The notes: a model not told the origin generated them from the sequence alone. A stretch of DNA of 64,000 nucleotides from a virus (IMGVR_UViG_3300031227_000019:40372-104371); one strand, 5' to 3'. Shown: positions 25,321 through 34,304, numbered from the stretch's first letter. Numbers and translations are program-made.

Positions 25321-25716
25321 CTACAGGTGTATCACGGAAGGAGGTACCGCCTCGGGCGACGTCTCCTCAGCTGGGATAGCCCCAGCTTCAACAAGGATCG
25401 CGTGGGCTCGCACGCCTAGCTCTTCCTTGAATCCCTGGTCCAATACAGCGGCCATGATAACTTTACTGGCCCACTGTGAATTTGTCAACATGATACGCTG
25501 ATATTGTAAATTGGTAGCGTCCCCGCCGTCCGTATGCACGGTTGTGGGGTCCACACCACTAATACCTGCCCGCATGTCGTCCAGAATGCCCGTGAGCTCC
25601 GCATTCGCACGGATATTCTGATTTCTTACATTGTCAATGCCCTGCTGAATAACCGCAGCTTCCTGCGGTAACTGCGGCGTTGCAGCCGCCAAAGGGATCT
25701 TGGTATCAACGGCCAA
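25321..25716 (-). CDS. Hypothetical protein with TTG start (131 aa)
   Basis: The likely start is TTG 25716, with GGAGGG 8-9 nt upstream and no better ATG. The product is Ala-rich and helical (EAAVIQQGIDNVRNQNIRAN, then WASKVIMAAVLDQGFKEELG). It sits in a run of small helical genes after the trypsin-like protease. Family unknown. Confidence 0.7.
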   Translation of the reverse strand: MAVDTKIPLAAATPQLPQEAAVIQQGIDNVRNQNIRANAELTGILDDMRAGISGVDPTTVHTDGGDATNLQYQRIMLTNSQWASKVIMAAVLDQGFKEELGVRAHAILVEAGAIPAEETSPEAVPPSVIHL

Positions 25717-25720
25717 TGGA

Positions 25721-26797
25721 TTACCCTCCTGCCGGAGGCAATGGAGTCGGTGACGGCATCGGAGCCGCCACGGGGTCTAGCGACGGAGACGTGGGCGGCG
25801 TTAGCAACGTGTTCTCCACACGCCGCATGACATCCTCTCGCAGCCCTGGGTCCATCTCGAACGCTTCGAGCACCCTGGACCCCAGTGGGGTGCGTGGTGC
25901 CGCCAACCCCTGCCCGTGCAGCACGGCCAAGGTGTCAGCCTCCGTCTCGATCACGATCGGATCAGGTGGCGTGACTTCAGGGTCACCGCCCGACAGCCAC
26001 ATGGCTGTTGCGGCGGCCAGCCCGGCCAATCCGGTACTCACACCGCCAACGCCGACGGCGTTACGGCGAAGCCACCCTGGCTTACGCTGCTCAGGTGCTG
26101 CCGGTGCCGGGTCCTCGACCTCTGGGCCTGTGATTCGAGCTAGTTCTGCTTGATGAGCCGCTTCTTGGGCCTGTCTTGTTTCTTCGGCCATTTCCTGCTC
26201 CCGTTGTCGGCGGGCTGCCGCGACAGCCTCCAACCGTTGTTGTTCATCCTGCTCTGCGCGTACTGCGGCTTCGCAGGCCTTTGCATCACGCCGCTGCTCA
26301 TCAGCTGCGTCCTTTTCACGTTTGAGTCGTAAGATCTCGGCATCCCGCTCGGCCATCGCTCTCAAGTGAGCTGTCTGATCAACCGTCGGAGCCGCCGGTG
26401 GTGGCGTCACCACTGGTGGCGGAGTTTCCTGCGACCGTCGCAAGACTTCTTCCCGTACCTCGATCAGAGCTTCTCGTCTGGCCAGTTCCTCTCGTCGCTT
26501 CACCTCTTCGATGTCGATGCCCTGGGTTGTTGCCGTCTGCTCGAATTCGACCTCAGAAGGCTCAGTACCAAGCACATTGCGTTCGATAGGTCCTGGCACG
26601 CCATGCTTACTCGCCGCGATCTGGCGGAACATGGCTGCTTGATCAAGACGCTCTTGCATAAACGCACGACGCTCTTCCGTCGAAAGCAGAGAGAGCAGAT
26701 TCGTGCGTCGATACCGTTGGTGCGTCGTATTTGTCGGGCCGGCTACTACCTGACCCGCACCTTCCCCAACCGGTGGTGCATTGCTTGCGGTGTTCAC
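25721..26797 (-). CDS. Coiled-coil protein with one membrane segment (358 aa)
   Basis: The start is GTG 26797, with AAGGAG 8 nt upstream and a GTGA overlap with the preceding gene. Residues ~95-220 form a long Glu/Arg/Ala-rich coiled coil interrupted by a Pro-rich linker. A single hydrophobic segment follows at ~250-268 (VGVGGVSTGLAGLAAATAMW) after the basic RRN. The C-terminus is Pro-rich. The layout suggests a membrane-anchored, elongated protein. No catalytic motif. Confidence 0.75.
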   Translation of the reverse strand: MNTASNAPPVGEGAGQVVAGPTNTTHQRYRRTNLLSLLSTEERRAFMQERLDQAAMFRQIAASKHGVPGPIERNVLGTEPSEVEFEQTATTQGIDIEEVKRREELARREALIEVREEVLRRSQETPPPVVTPPPAAPTVDQTAHLRAMAERDAEILRLKREKDAADEQRRDAKACEAAVRAEQDEQQRLEAVAAARRQREQEMAEETRQAQEAAHQAELARITGPEVEDPAPAAPEQRKPGWLRRNAVGVGGVSTGLAGLAAATAMWLSGGDPEVTPPDPIVIETEADTLAVLHGQGLAAPRTPLGSRVLEAFEMDPGLREDVMRRVENTLLTPPTSPSLDPVAAPMPSPTPLPPAGG

Positions 26798-27075
26798 AAT
26801 TGGAACTCCTTTTCCGGCTGGGTAGGGCGTACGGCGTCGAGGGCTCCCGATATTCCGCCACCCACAGCACCAGCGACGACGTCGGCCGGTACTGGCACGT
26901 CTACTGGGGCGTTCGGGTCAGCATTGAAGAGCATGTCCGCAGCCCGCATTTCATTAAATGCCAAAATCGAGGCGGCCGCGGTACCTATGTTGGCATCAGA
27001 GATAGCCTGTAGGTCTTCGCGTTCATCCCGCCGCGCTGTCTTCATCAATTTCAATTGTTCAAATGGGTCCTGCAT
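26794..27075 (-). CDS. Small helical protein (93 aa)
   Basis: ATG 27075 follows AGAGG with 6-nt spacing. The first 55 residues are helical and charged, then a Pro/Val segment and a Gly-rich stretch (VVAGAVGGGISGALDA). It is translationally coupled to the coiled-coil gene after it. Function unknown. Confidence 0.7.
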   Translation of the reverse strand: MQDPFEQLKLMKTARRDEREDLQAISDANIGTAAASILAFNEMRAADMLFNADPNAPVDVPVPADVVAGAVGGGISGALDAVRPTQPEKEFQL

Positions 27076-27089
27076 AACCGACCTCTGCT

Positions 27090-27419
27090 TTACTGCTGGA
27101 TGGCGCCAGATCCCGGCGTGCCGACGCTGGTATTGAGGCCTGCCATGTGCGACGGGTCTTGTGAACCACGCAACTGTGCAGCCGCTGCTGCCTCCTGCGG
27201 GGACAATTCTGTGAGCTGCCGCTTGGAGGCGGCTTGATTTTGCATGACGCCAAGCGTCAACACAGCGGCCGGTGAAGCGGCATGTTGCCGACCGACTGCC
27301 GAATTAAGTTGGGCATTCTGCTGCCCGGTGGCGACCGTCCGCATCGTGAGTTGTTCTGCTACGGCGGGATCAAGATCCGGTCGGTCATCGCCGATAACAA
27401 CTGGAGTACGTTTTGCCAT
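27090..27419 (-). CDS. Small paralogous protein A (109 aa)
   Basis: ATG 27419 has AAGGAT 8 nt upstream. The second half is clearly paralogous to the 96-aa gene at 27542-27832: AAVLTLGVMQNQAA, then L(S/D)P.EAAAAA and SQDPSHMAGLNT. Helical and Ala/Gln-rich, with no known domain. A strong terminator separates the two paralogues, so their dosage may differ. Confidence 0.75.
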   Translation of the reverse strand: MAKRTPVVIGDDRPDLDPAVAEQLTMRTVATGQQNAQLNSAVGRQHAASPAAVLTLGVMQNQAASKRQLTELSPQEAAAAAQLRGSQDPSHMAGLNTSVGTPGSGAIQQ

Positions 27420-27454
27420 GATTCTGCATCCTTATAAAAGTCCTGCTGACTGCT

Positions 27455-27506
27455 AAAAAAAGGAAGAGAGGCAACCGGGCCGTTTCCGACCCGGTTACCA
27501 CCTCTT
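27455..27506 (-). terminator. Strong intrinsic terminator with GAAA tetraloop
   Basis: AACCGGG-TCG-GAAA-CGG-CCCGGTT forms a ten-pair stem with a GNRA loop on the minus strand, extended by AGAGG/CCTCT and followed by a T-rich run including seven T. It follows the 96-aa gene. Confidence 0.88.
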
Positions 27507-27541
27507 TGTACCTTCACTACGCTTTCACGCAGCACAAGCAC

Positions 27542-27832
27542 TTAGCCAGTGATCGCACCAGCGCGAGGGGTGCTCGACGCGGTGTTCAAGCCGGCAAAGT
27601 GGCTCGGGTCCTGGCTCGATCGGACGTTGGCCGCAGCAGCAGCCTCCATCGGGTCAAGCGCGGTTTGCTGATTCAGAGCCGCAGCATTGATCTGCTGGAC
27701 GCCGAGAGTAAGGACAGCCGCCGCGTTGGCAACCAGATTACGATCCAGCACTCCATTGAGCTGCTGGGCGTTCTGGGCCGACACGAGCGTCAGCTGCGAG
27801 AGCTGGTCCGCAATAGCGGAATCGAGTGCCAT
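27542..27832 (-). CDS. Small paralogous protein B (96 aa)
   Basis: ATG 27832 follows AGGAGG with 7-nt spacing, which decides against a longer frame. It is Ala/Gln/Leu-rich and helical and shares AAVLTLGV.Q and SQDPSH.AGLNT with paralogue A. It is followed at once by a strong terminator, which implies high or separately controlled expression. Family unknown. Confidence 0.78.
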   Translation of the reverse strand: MALDSAIADQLSQLTLVSAQNAQQLNGVLDRNLVANAAAVLTLGVQQINAAALNQQTALDPMEAAAAANVRSSQDPSHFAGLNTASSTPRAGAITG

Positions 27833-27899
27833 TTCGCACCTCCTGTGGTAAACGACGAGGAACCGGGTACTCCCCAGAAGCCTCAACTATTTGCGACTA

Positions 27900-27919
27900 G
27901 ATTGTCGTACCTGACAATC
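27900..27919 (-). other. Hairpin in the intergenic leader
   Basis: GATTGTC and GACAATC form a perfect seven-pair stem with a six-base loop between the trypsin-like protease gene and paralogue B. No U-run follows. Confidence 0.4.
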
Positions 27920-27935
27920 TTCAAAGCCGCCCGGC

Positions 27936-29624
27936 TTATTCACCTCGCGACAACGCTTGGAGCTTTTTAGACACCGAGTCACTGCCTTTGATGATTACCG
28001 GAGGTTCATCCGGCAACGCCGGATACACGACAAGCTGCGGTAGCTCCTTGAACTGGAGACCACGACTTGCTACGTCAAACAGTATGATAGCAGGAAACTT
28101 CTTCTGCGCCTCCTCAAATTCCGCTTTTAATCGCGGCCATGAGTCGAGCGACGAATTGGCTATCAATACAATATGATCTACGCCAGTGCCTTGCTGCAAG
28201 GCCCATAACACCGAAACGTCAACGTAACTCGGTGAAATAAACTTTGGAGATCGGACCTGGATACTGATTTCTCTGTCGGCTGTGGCTATCTCGTCCACCT
28301 GTGTTCGTAAAGTGTCGAGAGCACTGAGCATGCCAGCCTGCCCTTGCTGAAGCACGGGAGCCATGCCCGCCAATGTCTCTTGACCTACGCCTAACCGGTC
28401 CTGGCCTGTGCTTAACTGACCCTGCCCAGCGGACAGCCCTGTGAGCGATGCTGTGTGTTCGGCCTGCGTGGCCTGCACTGCGTTCATCGCCGTCTTCAGT
28501 TCGCCGATCGCCTCCAGCACTTCGTCGTGGCTGGTGTCCGGTAACGGAAGATCAACTGAGGCGGGTGGCGGCGGTCCGACGATCAGATCAGGCTGCGGCC
28601 GTGCCGGTGTTCTCGCTCGCACAGATACCCTGCTGCCCGCTGGTACGGAGATGCTGCTACCGTATTGCGGCTGACACTGCACCTGCGTCGGTGGACACTG
28701 TGGTTGACATTGCGACTGTCCTTGCGACTGGCCACCGCGTTGGAAAAGACCACCGCCGAAGAGACCACCACCGCTGCGACTGCTACTGCAACCCCAACTG
28801 AACGTCTCGGGCAATTGGCTGTCGAGCAACGATTGGAGCGTGCCGGCGTAGGTTCCGTAGACGTTAGTCCCGCCACCTCCCCACAACACGCCAGCCAAAC
28901 GATTATCGGTAGTCAGAATACCGCCCCCGCTGTCGCCCTTGTAAATGGGAATGCGAGTGAGGTAGACCTGATTCTTCCCGGTACTCTTATACCGCGTGGT
29001 GGTCCGGGAAGCCGGAACTACCTTTTTGGTTGCACCGTCCCAACCGACAGATACGTAACCTTTGACGGGGCCTGACCGCGCACGGAACACACCGTCGGGT
29101 CCGAAGCCGGTGACAACGCAGGACGCTCCAGCAGCCGGATGAACGGCCAACGGAGCGACCCTTTGTGCGTCGTCGACATACACAGCCCACACGCTTACAT
29201 CATTGTCCCAATCCACCAACAAGAGCTGTGCAGCCCGAGAAGTGGTATTGGCACCGATCGCGATGACGTTCGATCGCAACCTGCGACAGACTTCAGTCGA
29301 CCAACCGGTTGGAAAGATATGTGCTACCGTGGCTACCAGCCCGACGGTCTTCCCGCTAGCCAGCTTGTGTTTATTGAACACCGTGCCAGAGCCATACTCG
29401 TAATGACAAGTACCGTCAGTCAACGTGGTATGCACGCGGAGACGGCACGTTACAGCCCGTCGGAGCTCGAAGGTGCTGCCTTGTGATACCGACATGACCC
29501 GGAGTTCGGCAGGTGGCGTTACGCCAACCTTGGCCAGGGGTACGTCAATAGCAATAGCTTGGGTCGCTGTGAAACACGTGACGAACACAAGCACCATCGT
29601 GGTAAGAATAACTCGCATCTTCAT
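27936..29624 (-). CDS. Secreted trypsin-like serine protease with C-terminal extension (562 aa)
   Basis: ATG 29624 follows GGAGG with 7-nt spacing. Residues 1-25 are a Sec signal peptide. A chymotrypsin-fold domain spans ~45-275, with His102 (ATVAHIF), Asp142 (DNDVSVW) and Ser232 (YKGDSGGG) as a complete triad. A Gly/Gln/Cys/Pro-rich linker (~285-325) leads to a helical segment at ~370-450. The last ~110 residues look like a thioredoxin-like fold without CxxC. The product should be exported and act on envelope or extracellular proteins. Such a protease is unusual for a phage and probably came from a bacterial host. Confidence 0.85.
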   Translation of the reverse strand: MKMRVILTTMVLVFVTCFTATQAIAIDVPLAKVGVTPPAELRVMSVSQGSTFELRRAVTCRLRVHTTLTDGTCHYEYGSGTVFNKHKLASGKTVGLVATVAHIFPTGWSTEVCRRLRSNVIAIGANTTSRAAQLLLVDWDNDVSVWAVYVDDAQRVAPLAVHPAAGASCVVTGFGPDGVFRARSGPVKGYVSVGWDGATKKVVPASRTTTRYKSTGKNQVYLTRIPIYKGDSGGGILTTDNRLAGVLWGGGGTNVYGTYAGTLQSLLDSQLPETFSWGCSSSRSGGGLFGGGLFQRGGQSQGQSQCQPQCPPTQVQCQPQYGSSISVPAGSRVSVRARTPARPQPDLIVGPPPPASVDLPLPDTSHDEVLEAIGELKTAMNAVQATQAEHTASLTGLSAGQGQLSTGQDRLGVGQETLAGMAPVLQQGQAGMLSALDTLRTQVDEIATADREISIQVRSPKFISPSYVDVSVLWALQQGTGVDHIVLIANSSLDSWPRLKAEFEEAQKKFPAIILFDVASRGLQFKELPQLVVYPALPDEPPVIIKGSDSVSKKLQALSRGE

Positions 29625-29654
29625 GATTCGGCCTCCCGGCGTTGGCGCCGTGTG

Positions 29655-29894
29655 CTAACCTCCACCGCTCCGGGCCTGCTGCATAGTCCCACGCACTTGA
29701 AGAGCTGCGTTTTGGGCCTCGCCAGCCTGCCGAAGTGCAGTGAGCACAGGTGCAGGGTAATGAATCTGGTGCGGATGAGGTATCCGCCCAGGAGTTGCTG
29801 TAGATAGGCACGGACAATCGACATAAGCTAGACAACCGCTAGGCTGTTTAGCCGGAACACGTCCGAATCCGCCGCATTGTGGGCAAGCTGCCAT
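29655..29894 (-). CDS. Small Cys-rich putative zinc-binding protein (79 aa)
   Basis: ATG 29894 follows AGAAAAGCAG, a variant of the AGAAAGCAG leader seen at many starts further right. CPQCGGFGRV at residues 4-13 and GCLAYVDCPC at ~20-29 form a CxxC...CxC pattern resembling a DnaJ-type or small zinc ribbon. The C-terminus is helical and Ala/Gln-rich. It is first after a predicted promoter. Function unknown. Confidence 0.7.
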   Translation of the reverse strand: MAACPQCGGFGRVPAKQPSGCLAYVDCPCLSTATPGRIPHPHQIHYPAPVLTALRQAGEAQNAALQVRGTMQQARSGGG

Positions 29895-29942
29895 TTTACT
29901 GCTTTTCTGCTATTAAACTGAATCGGTCTTCAGAATTACTAT

Positions 29943-29972
29943 TATCATGACATTTCTGCCAAGTAATGTCAA
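29943..29972 (-). promoter_or_regulatory. Predicted promoter with perfect TTGACA box
   Basis: TTGACA (29967-29972) and an extended TGtCATGAT -10 are separated by 17 nt on the minus strand. The -35 overlaps the stop of the papain-like hydrolase gene. It would start a transcript ~45 nt before the 79-aa gene and could drive the trypsin-like protease unit. Confidence 0.5.
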
Positions 29973-30670
29973 GCCTCAACCTCAGGACAGCCGAATGCGT
30001 GCTCGTTACACGCCACCAACGCGTCTATATTCGCGTTCGCCCGATACTTCTCCCGACACCAGTCGGTGGCGATGGTGAACTCATAATTGTAGAACAGCGA
30101 CTCGGTTAGGTTCATCGGGGTGACCTGATAGTGCGGCCGTCTCGCGACCGGGTCCACCTCGCCGCCCAGATGCGTAGCCATGCTGACCGCGTGGGAGCAG
30201 AAGGGCTGACGGATGGACTCGCCGTTCTGTGGCAGCCGATCATCTGTCGTGGGCGGGTAAAGCCGCCACAGCAGCGGCACACGCCGCACAAGCATGCGAA
30301 ATAGGCCTAACCATCCGTAGTCACAGATGGTTAGGTCACGCATGGCGGCAACTGCGCCGGCAGGGTCGAATTCAGGCCACCTATTGTCCGCGTTCGGACT
30401 AAACACGTCAATCCGCCCAGGCTTCCGCATGTGGTAGGCAAACGGCTTCGTGCGACCACCGACACCCTCACGCAGCTCCAACATATCAACGTGATCATTC
30501 TCATCACGTCGAAACATTGCCGAGTGTGAGTGGACTCCCTGCGTGCCCAACCGGATCAGCTGCGAGATGTAGGAATCACCCCGCAACTGGCAGATCCAAG
30601 CATTCTGGATCATCTCCTTGGCATATTCAGGGGACACCCACAACGGACTGCTGGTATCGAATTCCCGCAT
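29969..30670 (-). CDS. Permuted papain-like hydrolase, YiiX/C92 type (233 aa)
   Basis: ATG 30670 follows AAGGA with 7-nt spacing. The order of motifs matches the circularly permuted NlpC/P60 group: CQLRGDSYISQLIRLGTQG, then VHSHSAMF with catalytic His49, and much later QPFCSHAVSMA with the probable nucleophile Cys158. Such enzymes cleave amide or peptide bonds in lipids, peptidoglycan or proteins. No signal peptide is present, so the enzyme would act in the cytoplasm or from the virion. Substrate unknown. Confidence 0.7.
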   Translation of the reverse strand: MREFDTSSPLWVSPEYAKEMIQNAWICQLRGDSYISQLIRLGTQGVHSHSAMFRRDENDHVDMLELREGVGGRTKPFAYHMRKPGRIDVFSPNADNRWPEFDPAGAVAAMRDLTICDYGWLGLFRMLVRRVPLLWRLYPPTTDDRLPQNGESIRQPFCSHAVSMATHLGGEVDPVARRPHYQVTPMNLTESLFYNYEFTIATDWCREKYRANANIDALVACNEHAFGCPEVEA

Positions 30671-30681
30671 GACGGTTTCCT

Positions 30682-31680
30682 TTATTCTCCCACGTCGTCG
30701 CCATGAGGGACATCCTCATGGGTTTCGACGGCGGGTTCTTCCTTGGTGACTGGCGGATGCTCAATCACTTCTTCAATTCCAGCCGTGGTCAGCCCGACCT
30801 CGCCCTCCTCTGCTTCCTCCGCGTCGGCGGCATATTGCTTGGCCGGCGATTCGGTCATCTCTGGCAGCTTAACCACGATCGGTTCCGGCGTGGGTAGGAC
30901 TGCCTGCGGCGGCTCCGGGGCTTCCCCGGTCTCGATCCACTCCTGGAGCTTCTTGAGGGCCGCTCCATAGAGCAACTCTTCCTGCGGCGCCAGTTGCAGC
31001 TCGATGCGTCGCAACGACTTATTGTCATCGGCTGGGTTATTCTTCCACTCCTCACCGGGGGCGACACGCTCACGTTCGGGCTCGTCGTCATCTCGATTGA
31101 GATCCTGCACGATGACGTACTGCTTGAGATTGATGAACTGTGTCATCACCCACTGCGACAATTGCACCTCGCGAGGCACAGGTCGGAGCTGCGACGGCTG
31201 CATGTGATTGCCCACCGCCGAGGCGTCACCGTGAGCCATGTTCCTGATGGCCTCCACGATGTGTGGCGGCATCTGGCCGCCGGTCATTCCGATCGGTTGT
31301 CCGTCCGGGCCGAGCTGGTACATCTGGAACGCACCTTCCGGCGGTCCATCCGGCCCTGTCGGCATCGACGGCATCGACGGCTGAAACGCGGGTGGCTCCG
31401 GGACCGCTTCCAGCTGCCCGCTACCTGCCCGCTTAATCAATTGAACACTCAGCTGCGGCTGCAAATGATCAACCTCCAGCATAAGCGGCTTGTCCAGCGC
31501 TTCCCCCATATCGATCACGACACGTTGATAACCCTCTTCGGTCGGCTCTTCGTGAATTTCCAGAACTTCCCCGCCCGTCCGGGACGTGCCCTGGAGTTGG
31601 GAGAAAATGTCGGGATGCTGCCGTGAAATTGCCATGAGTGTTGCACCGGTCAGTGCAACGGTATCACCTACTCGAAACAT
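30682..31680 (-). CDS. Virion-type acidic protein (332 aa)
   Basis: ATG 31680 follows AGGAG with 6-nt spacing. The first ~85 residues are a small beta domain starting MFRVGDTVALTGATL, an SH3-like opening. A Pro/Met/Gly-rich linker follows (PSMPSMPTGPDGPP), then a helical middle (QWVMTQFINLKQYVIVQDL) and a strongly acidic C-terminus. No catalytic motif. It is adjacent to the HAD-domain virion protein. Confidence 0.75.
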   Translation of the reverse strand: MFRVGDTVALTGATLMAISRQHPDIFSQLQGTSRTGGEVLEIHEEPTEEGYQRVVIDMGEALDKPLMLEVDHLQPQLSVQLIKRAGSGQLEAVPEPPAFQPSMPSMPTGPDGPPEGAFQMYQLGPDGQPIGMTGGQMPPHIVEAIRNMAHGDASAVGNHMQPSQLRPVPREVQLSQWVMTQFINLKQYVIVQDLNRDDDEPERERVAPGEEWKNNPADDNKSLRRIELQLAPQEELLYGAALKKLQEWIETGEAPEPPQAVLPTPEPIVVKLPEMTESPAKQYAADAEEAEEGEVGLTTAGIEEVIEHPPVTKEEPAVETHEDVPHGDDVGE

Positions 31681-31689
31681 GCTGCTCTC

Positions 31690-33537
31690 CTATCGAAGCC
31701 CTAAGACAGATCCTGCTACGCCTCGCATGAATCCACCCCAGATGCCAAGGTCTTGAAGTTTCGTCTGGCCGGCTGGCGTAAGCCCGCCCAATGCCCCAAG
31801 CACTCCACCAGCTATCCGCGCGGTGGCGAGATCCAGGCCGGCGTTAGCCAGCCCGGAGATAAAGTGCGTGGGTCGTAATATTGGAGCTCCACCATACATC
31901 TGCTGGACTCCAGTAACAAGCCCTGACGCCGCAGCCGCAATGTACGGCGGCGTGTTGGGCGTCCCCATGCCGTACGGGTTCGCAGTTGAACTCTGCCGCC
32001 CGTTATGCACATCATTCCAAATCGCTCGATTGAACGAGTCTACCGGTACCTGTTTCAACGACACCCCTGCCGACCCACCATAGCCGGAGTAGGCCACCTT
32101 GCAAAATCCTTCAGCTGCTCGCATGAACAGCTCAGACGGCTGAGGCAACGCTGCCTTCGTCGCCTGCCAATCGCTCCCTTTGTAGAAATTATCCCGAAGC
32201 GTCAACTCATTCGGCGACATCGGGACTTTCGCGTGTGGCGTCATCATCGTACCCATGAAACCCATCGGCTTCCCAGCCTCTCGGGCCATCCCAGCGTTTG
32301 CAAACGCTGGCGGGACGCTGGACAACGCACCCATCCCTCCACCTAACATGGCCAACGTCCGACGAAGTCTGTTACGCCGAACGTACTTCTCGGGCAGCAG
32401 GTGCTCCAGCAGCGTTCCGCCGAGGTACCCTCCGCCCGCCCCGAGCAAGCCACCGACTATCGAATTGGTCAATGGCGAAGGCCCGCCTGTGGCGGCCCCA
32501 GCCCACTCATACGGCTTGTTCAAGATGCTCAATGCACCAGCCGCCGATTTGATCAACACCCAGTCATCCTGCCCGTGTGGGCCGTACTCCGACTCGGTTC
32601 TGACGCTATCCACGCCACTGATGGCCTTCAACGCGTTAGCCCACTTCTGATGGACGTTGTCGCTGTCGCCATCCGACAAGATAGCCCAGAGCTGCTTTGT
32701 CTCGGGATTCCACCACACGTCACCATAACCGGGGTCAGATGATGCGGGCAGATACCTGATGACCTTCTTGACCGTCTTCTGGACCGTGGCCGCCTCTTTG
32801 TAGCGAGTAGCCACGAGCGCCGGGACAGCCATCCAGGCCTCCAGTTCTCCCTGCTTTTCGATACGTTGGATGGTCTCGTCTTGCACTTTCGACCATGCCT
32901 TCCTGGCGTCTACGCCGCGATCGTCAATGTAAATATCGGCAATCAGCTTATCGCTGGTGCCATCCGGCTGATCCGGGTTCTCGTTCACATAGTCCCACGG
33001 AATGTCGTGTTCGTCAAGATAGGTCTTCGTGAGTTCGTCATCTCCCCGCACCGTGTTAATGATAACACGCCAGCCGCGACCTTTGAACTCATCCAGAGCT
33101 TTTTTAGCCCCTGGACGTGGCTTAGGGATGTCTTCGGGATCAAACTTATCATACATCTCTGCAATGGTCCCGTCCAGATCTACTGCCACGGTCGGGACCT
33201 TTTCACCGGCTTCTGCCTGCTTTATTGTATCATCCAGGCCAGCACTTCCATCCCATAGGCCGCGGAAGGCCGCCTGCCCAGCAATCCGCTGCGGAAGTCC
33301 TCCATCTGTAGATCGTAGGCCCGCCAGTGCTTTGCTACTGCTCTGCGTTGTTGCTGTGCGACCCACAACGCTCGACGCCTTTCTGCGCCCCGCGTTGCCT
33401 GCCGTTCTCGCTTCTGCCGTTTTTGCTGGCGTCGCGAGCAGCGTTCCGATTTGCCTTTGGACTTTCCCCGTTTGGTGACCCGTTCCTTTGGCTCGTCGCA
33501 TCTCATGCGTCGTCTGTCTCCTATGTGTTGTGGCCAT
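31690..33537 (-). CDS. Virion-type protein with embedded HAD phosphatase domain (615 aa)
   Basis: Two adjacent ATGs exist; 33537 has GGGAG 7 nt upstream. Residues ~115-215 are a HAD-family domain: VAVDLDGTIAE with nucleophile Asp120 and acid Asp122, IINTVRG (motif II, Thr162), Lys197 and DIYIDDRG (motif IV, Asp205/206). The N-terminal ~100 residues are basic and low-complexity. The remaining ~400 residues look like a virion membrane protein with Gly-zipper stretches near 365-435 and K-x-A motifs. A phosphatase built into a structural protein could be ejected with DNA or act in nucleotide or end processing (inference). Confidence 0.78.
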   Translation of the reverse strand: MATTHRRQTTHEMRRAKGTGHQTGKVQRQIGTLLATPAKTAEARTAGNAGRRKASSVVGRTATTQSSSKALAGLRSTDGGLPQRIAGQAAFRGLWDGSAGLDDTIKQAEAGEKVPTVAVDLDGTIAEMYDKFDPEDIPKPRPGAKKALDEFKGRGWRVIINTVRGDDELTKTYLDEHDIPWDYVNENPDQPDGTSDKLIADIYIDDRGVDARKAWSKVQDETIQRIEKQGELEAWMAVPALVATRYKEAATVQKTVKKVIRYLPASSDPGYGDVWWNPETKQLWAILSDGDSDNVHQKWANALKAISGVDSVRTESEYGPHGQDDWVLIKSAAGALSILNKPYEWAGAATGGPSPLTNSIVGGLLGAGGGYLGGTLLEHLLPEKYVRRNRLRRTLAMLGGGMGALSSVPPAFANAGMAREAGKPMGFMGTMMTPHAKVPMSPNELTLRDNFYKGSDWQATKAALPQPSELFMRAAEGFCKVAYSGYGGSAGVSLKQVPVDSFNRAIWNDVHNGRQSSTANPYGMGTPNTPPYIAAAASGLVTGVQQMYGGAPILRPTHFISGLANAGLDLATARIAGGVLGALGGLTPAGQTKLQDLGIWGGFMRGVAGSVLGLR

Positions 33538-33559
33538 CATAAATCTCCCGTCCCTGGAG

Positions 33560-34288
33560 TTATTCGTCGAAATAGCACTCAAGGTCGGTGCCGGTAAACT
33601 CTTGCTTCAGTTCCGTGTAATTCTCAATCTGCGATGATAAGGATCTAATCCCTACCTTCACTGTATTGGTTGTAGGCGCCGGGCACAATGCCGGATCTAC
33701 ATCAAGATGCTCGTAGATGCGACGCATATACCGCAGCGGGGCTGCACACAGCGACTCGTACGTCAAAACGAAAGAATCCGTATAAGCTAGGCCCGTGGTG
33801 GACTGGAGCTGACGAATGGCGTCAATATCCTGACGCAACGCAGCAGAGTCCACAACCAGCCGCTGATTCCGAATACGCTCAGCTTTACGCCGCCACCCCG
33901 CCTGATGCCGTCGAATCTGCCATTTCCTGTGATGATCACCCAATTGATGAGACACGAACCGCCGCAGCAGGTTCCACCGCTGAAGCACGATAACCTTCGT
34001 GTCTTGAGGTAACAGCTTAAACAGATCATTGTACTCACGTGGGTTAGTCCAATGAGGCTGCACCCCTTGCCAGCCGTGAAACATGTGCGCGACCGCCCCG
34101 GAGCCCTGTGTCGCCAACGTCCGCTGAATGCGGGCACTCGTACTCATTCGCGGTCGACCCGCTTTCGCTCCAGGATTAAACACCTCGCCATCACACGCCA
34201 AGTCGGGATGAGAGTTGATCAAGCCGCGGAGCATGTGCGTGCCGCACCGTGGAAAGGTCAAGACTAAAAATCCCTTTGGTTTTGCCAT
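33560..34288 (-). CDS. Sulfotransferase paralogue 4 (242 aa)
   Basis: ATG 34288 has GGAG 10 nt upstream. The PAPS 5'-phosphosulfate loop is visible as LTFPRCGTHMLRGLINSHPD (residues 10-29), and the 3'-phosphate motif as VIVLQRWNLLRRFVSHQL. The C-terminus TDLECYFDE is shared by all four paralogues. Sulfotransferases move sulfate from PAPS to hydroxyl or amino groups of carbohydrates, lipids or peptides. Here Cys replaces the usual Ser of the loop. It is the last gene of the cassette and the most diverged in its middle region. Confidence 0.85.
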   Translation of the reverse strand: MAKPKGFLVLTFPRCGTHMLRGLINSHPDLACDGEVFNPGAKAGRPRMSTSARIQRTLATQGSGAVAHMFHGWQGVQPHWTNPREYNDLFKLLPQDTKVIVLQRWNLLRRFVSHQLGDHHRKWQIRRHQAGWRRKAERIRNQRLVVDSAALRQDIDAIRQLQSTTGLAYTDSFVLTYESLCAAPLRYMRRIYEHLDVDPALCPAPTTNTVKVGIRSLSSQIENYTELKQEFTGTDLECYFDE

Positions 34289-34304
34289 CTATTCAGTTCT
34301 CCGA

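Noticed and set aside
25487-25510. Promoter with a TTGACA box inside the 131-aa gene
   Set aside because: It lies within coding sequence, and the -10 region (TAAAGT) is poor.
27090-27832. R-body (Reb) proteins for the two small paralogues
   Set aside because: Size and Ala/Gln-rich helices are similar, but the characteristic VN.QITDAVTQ start is missing.
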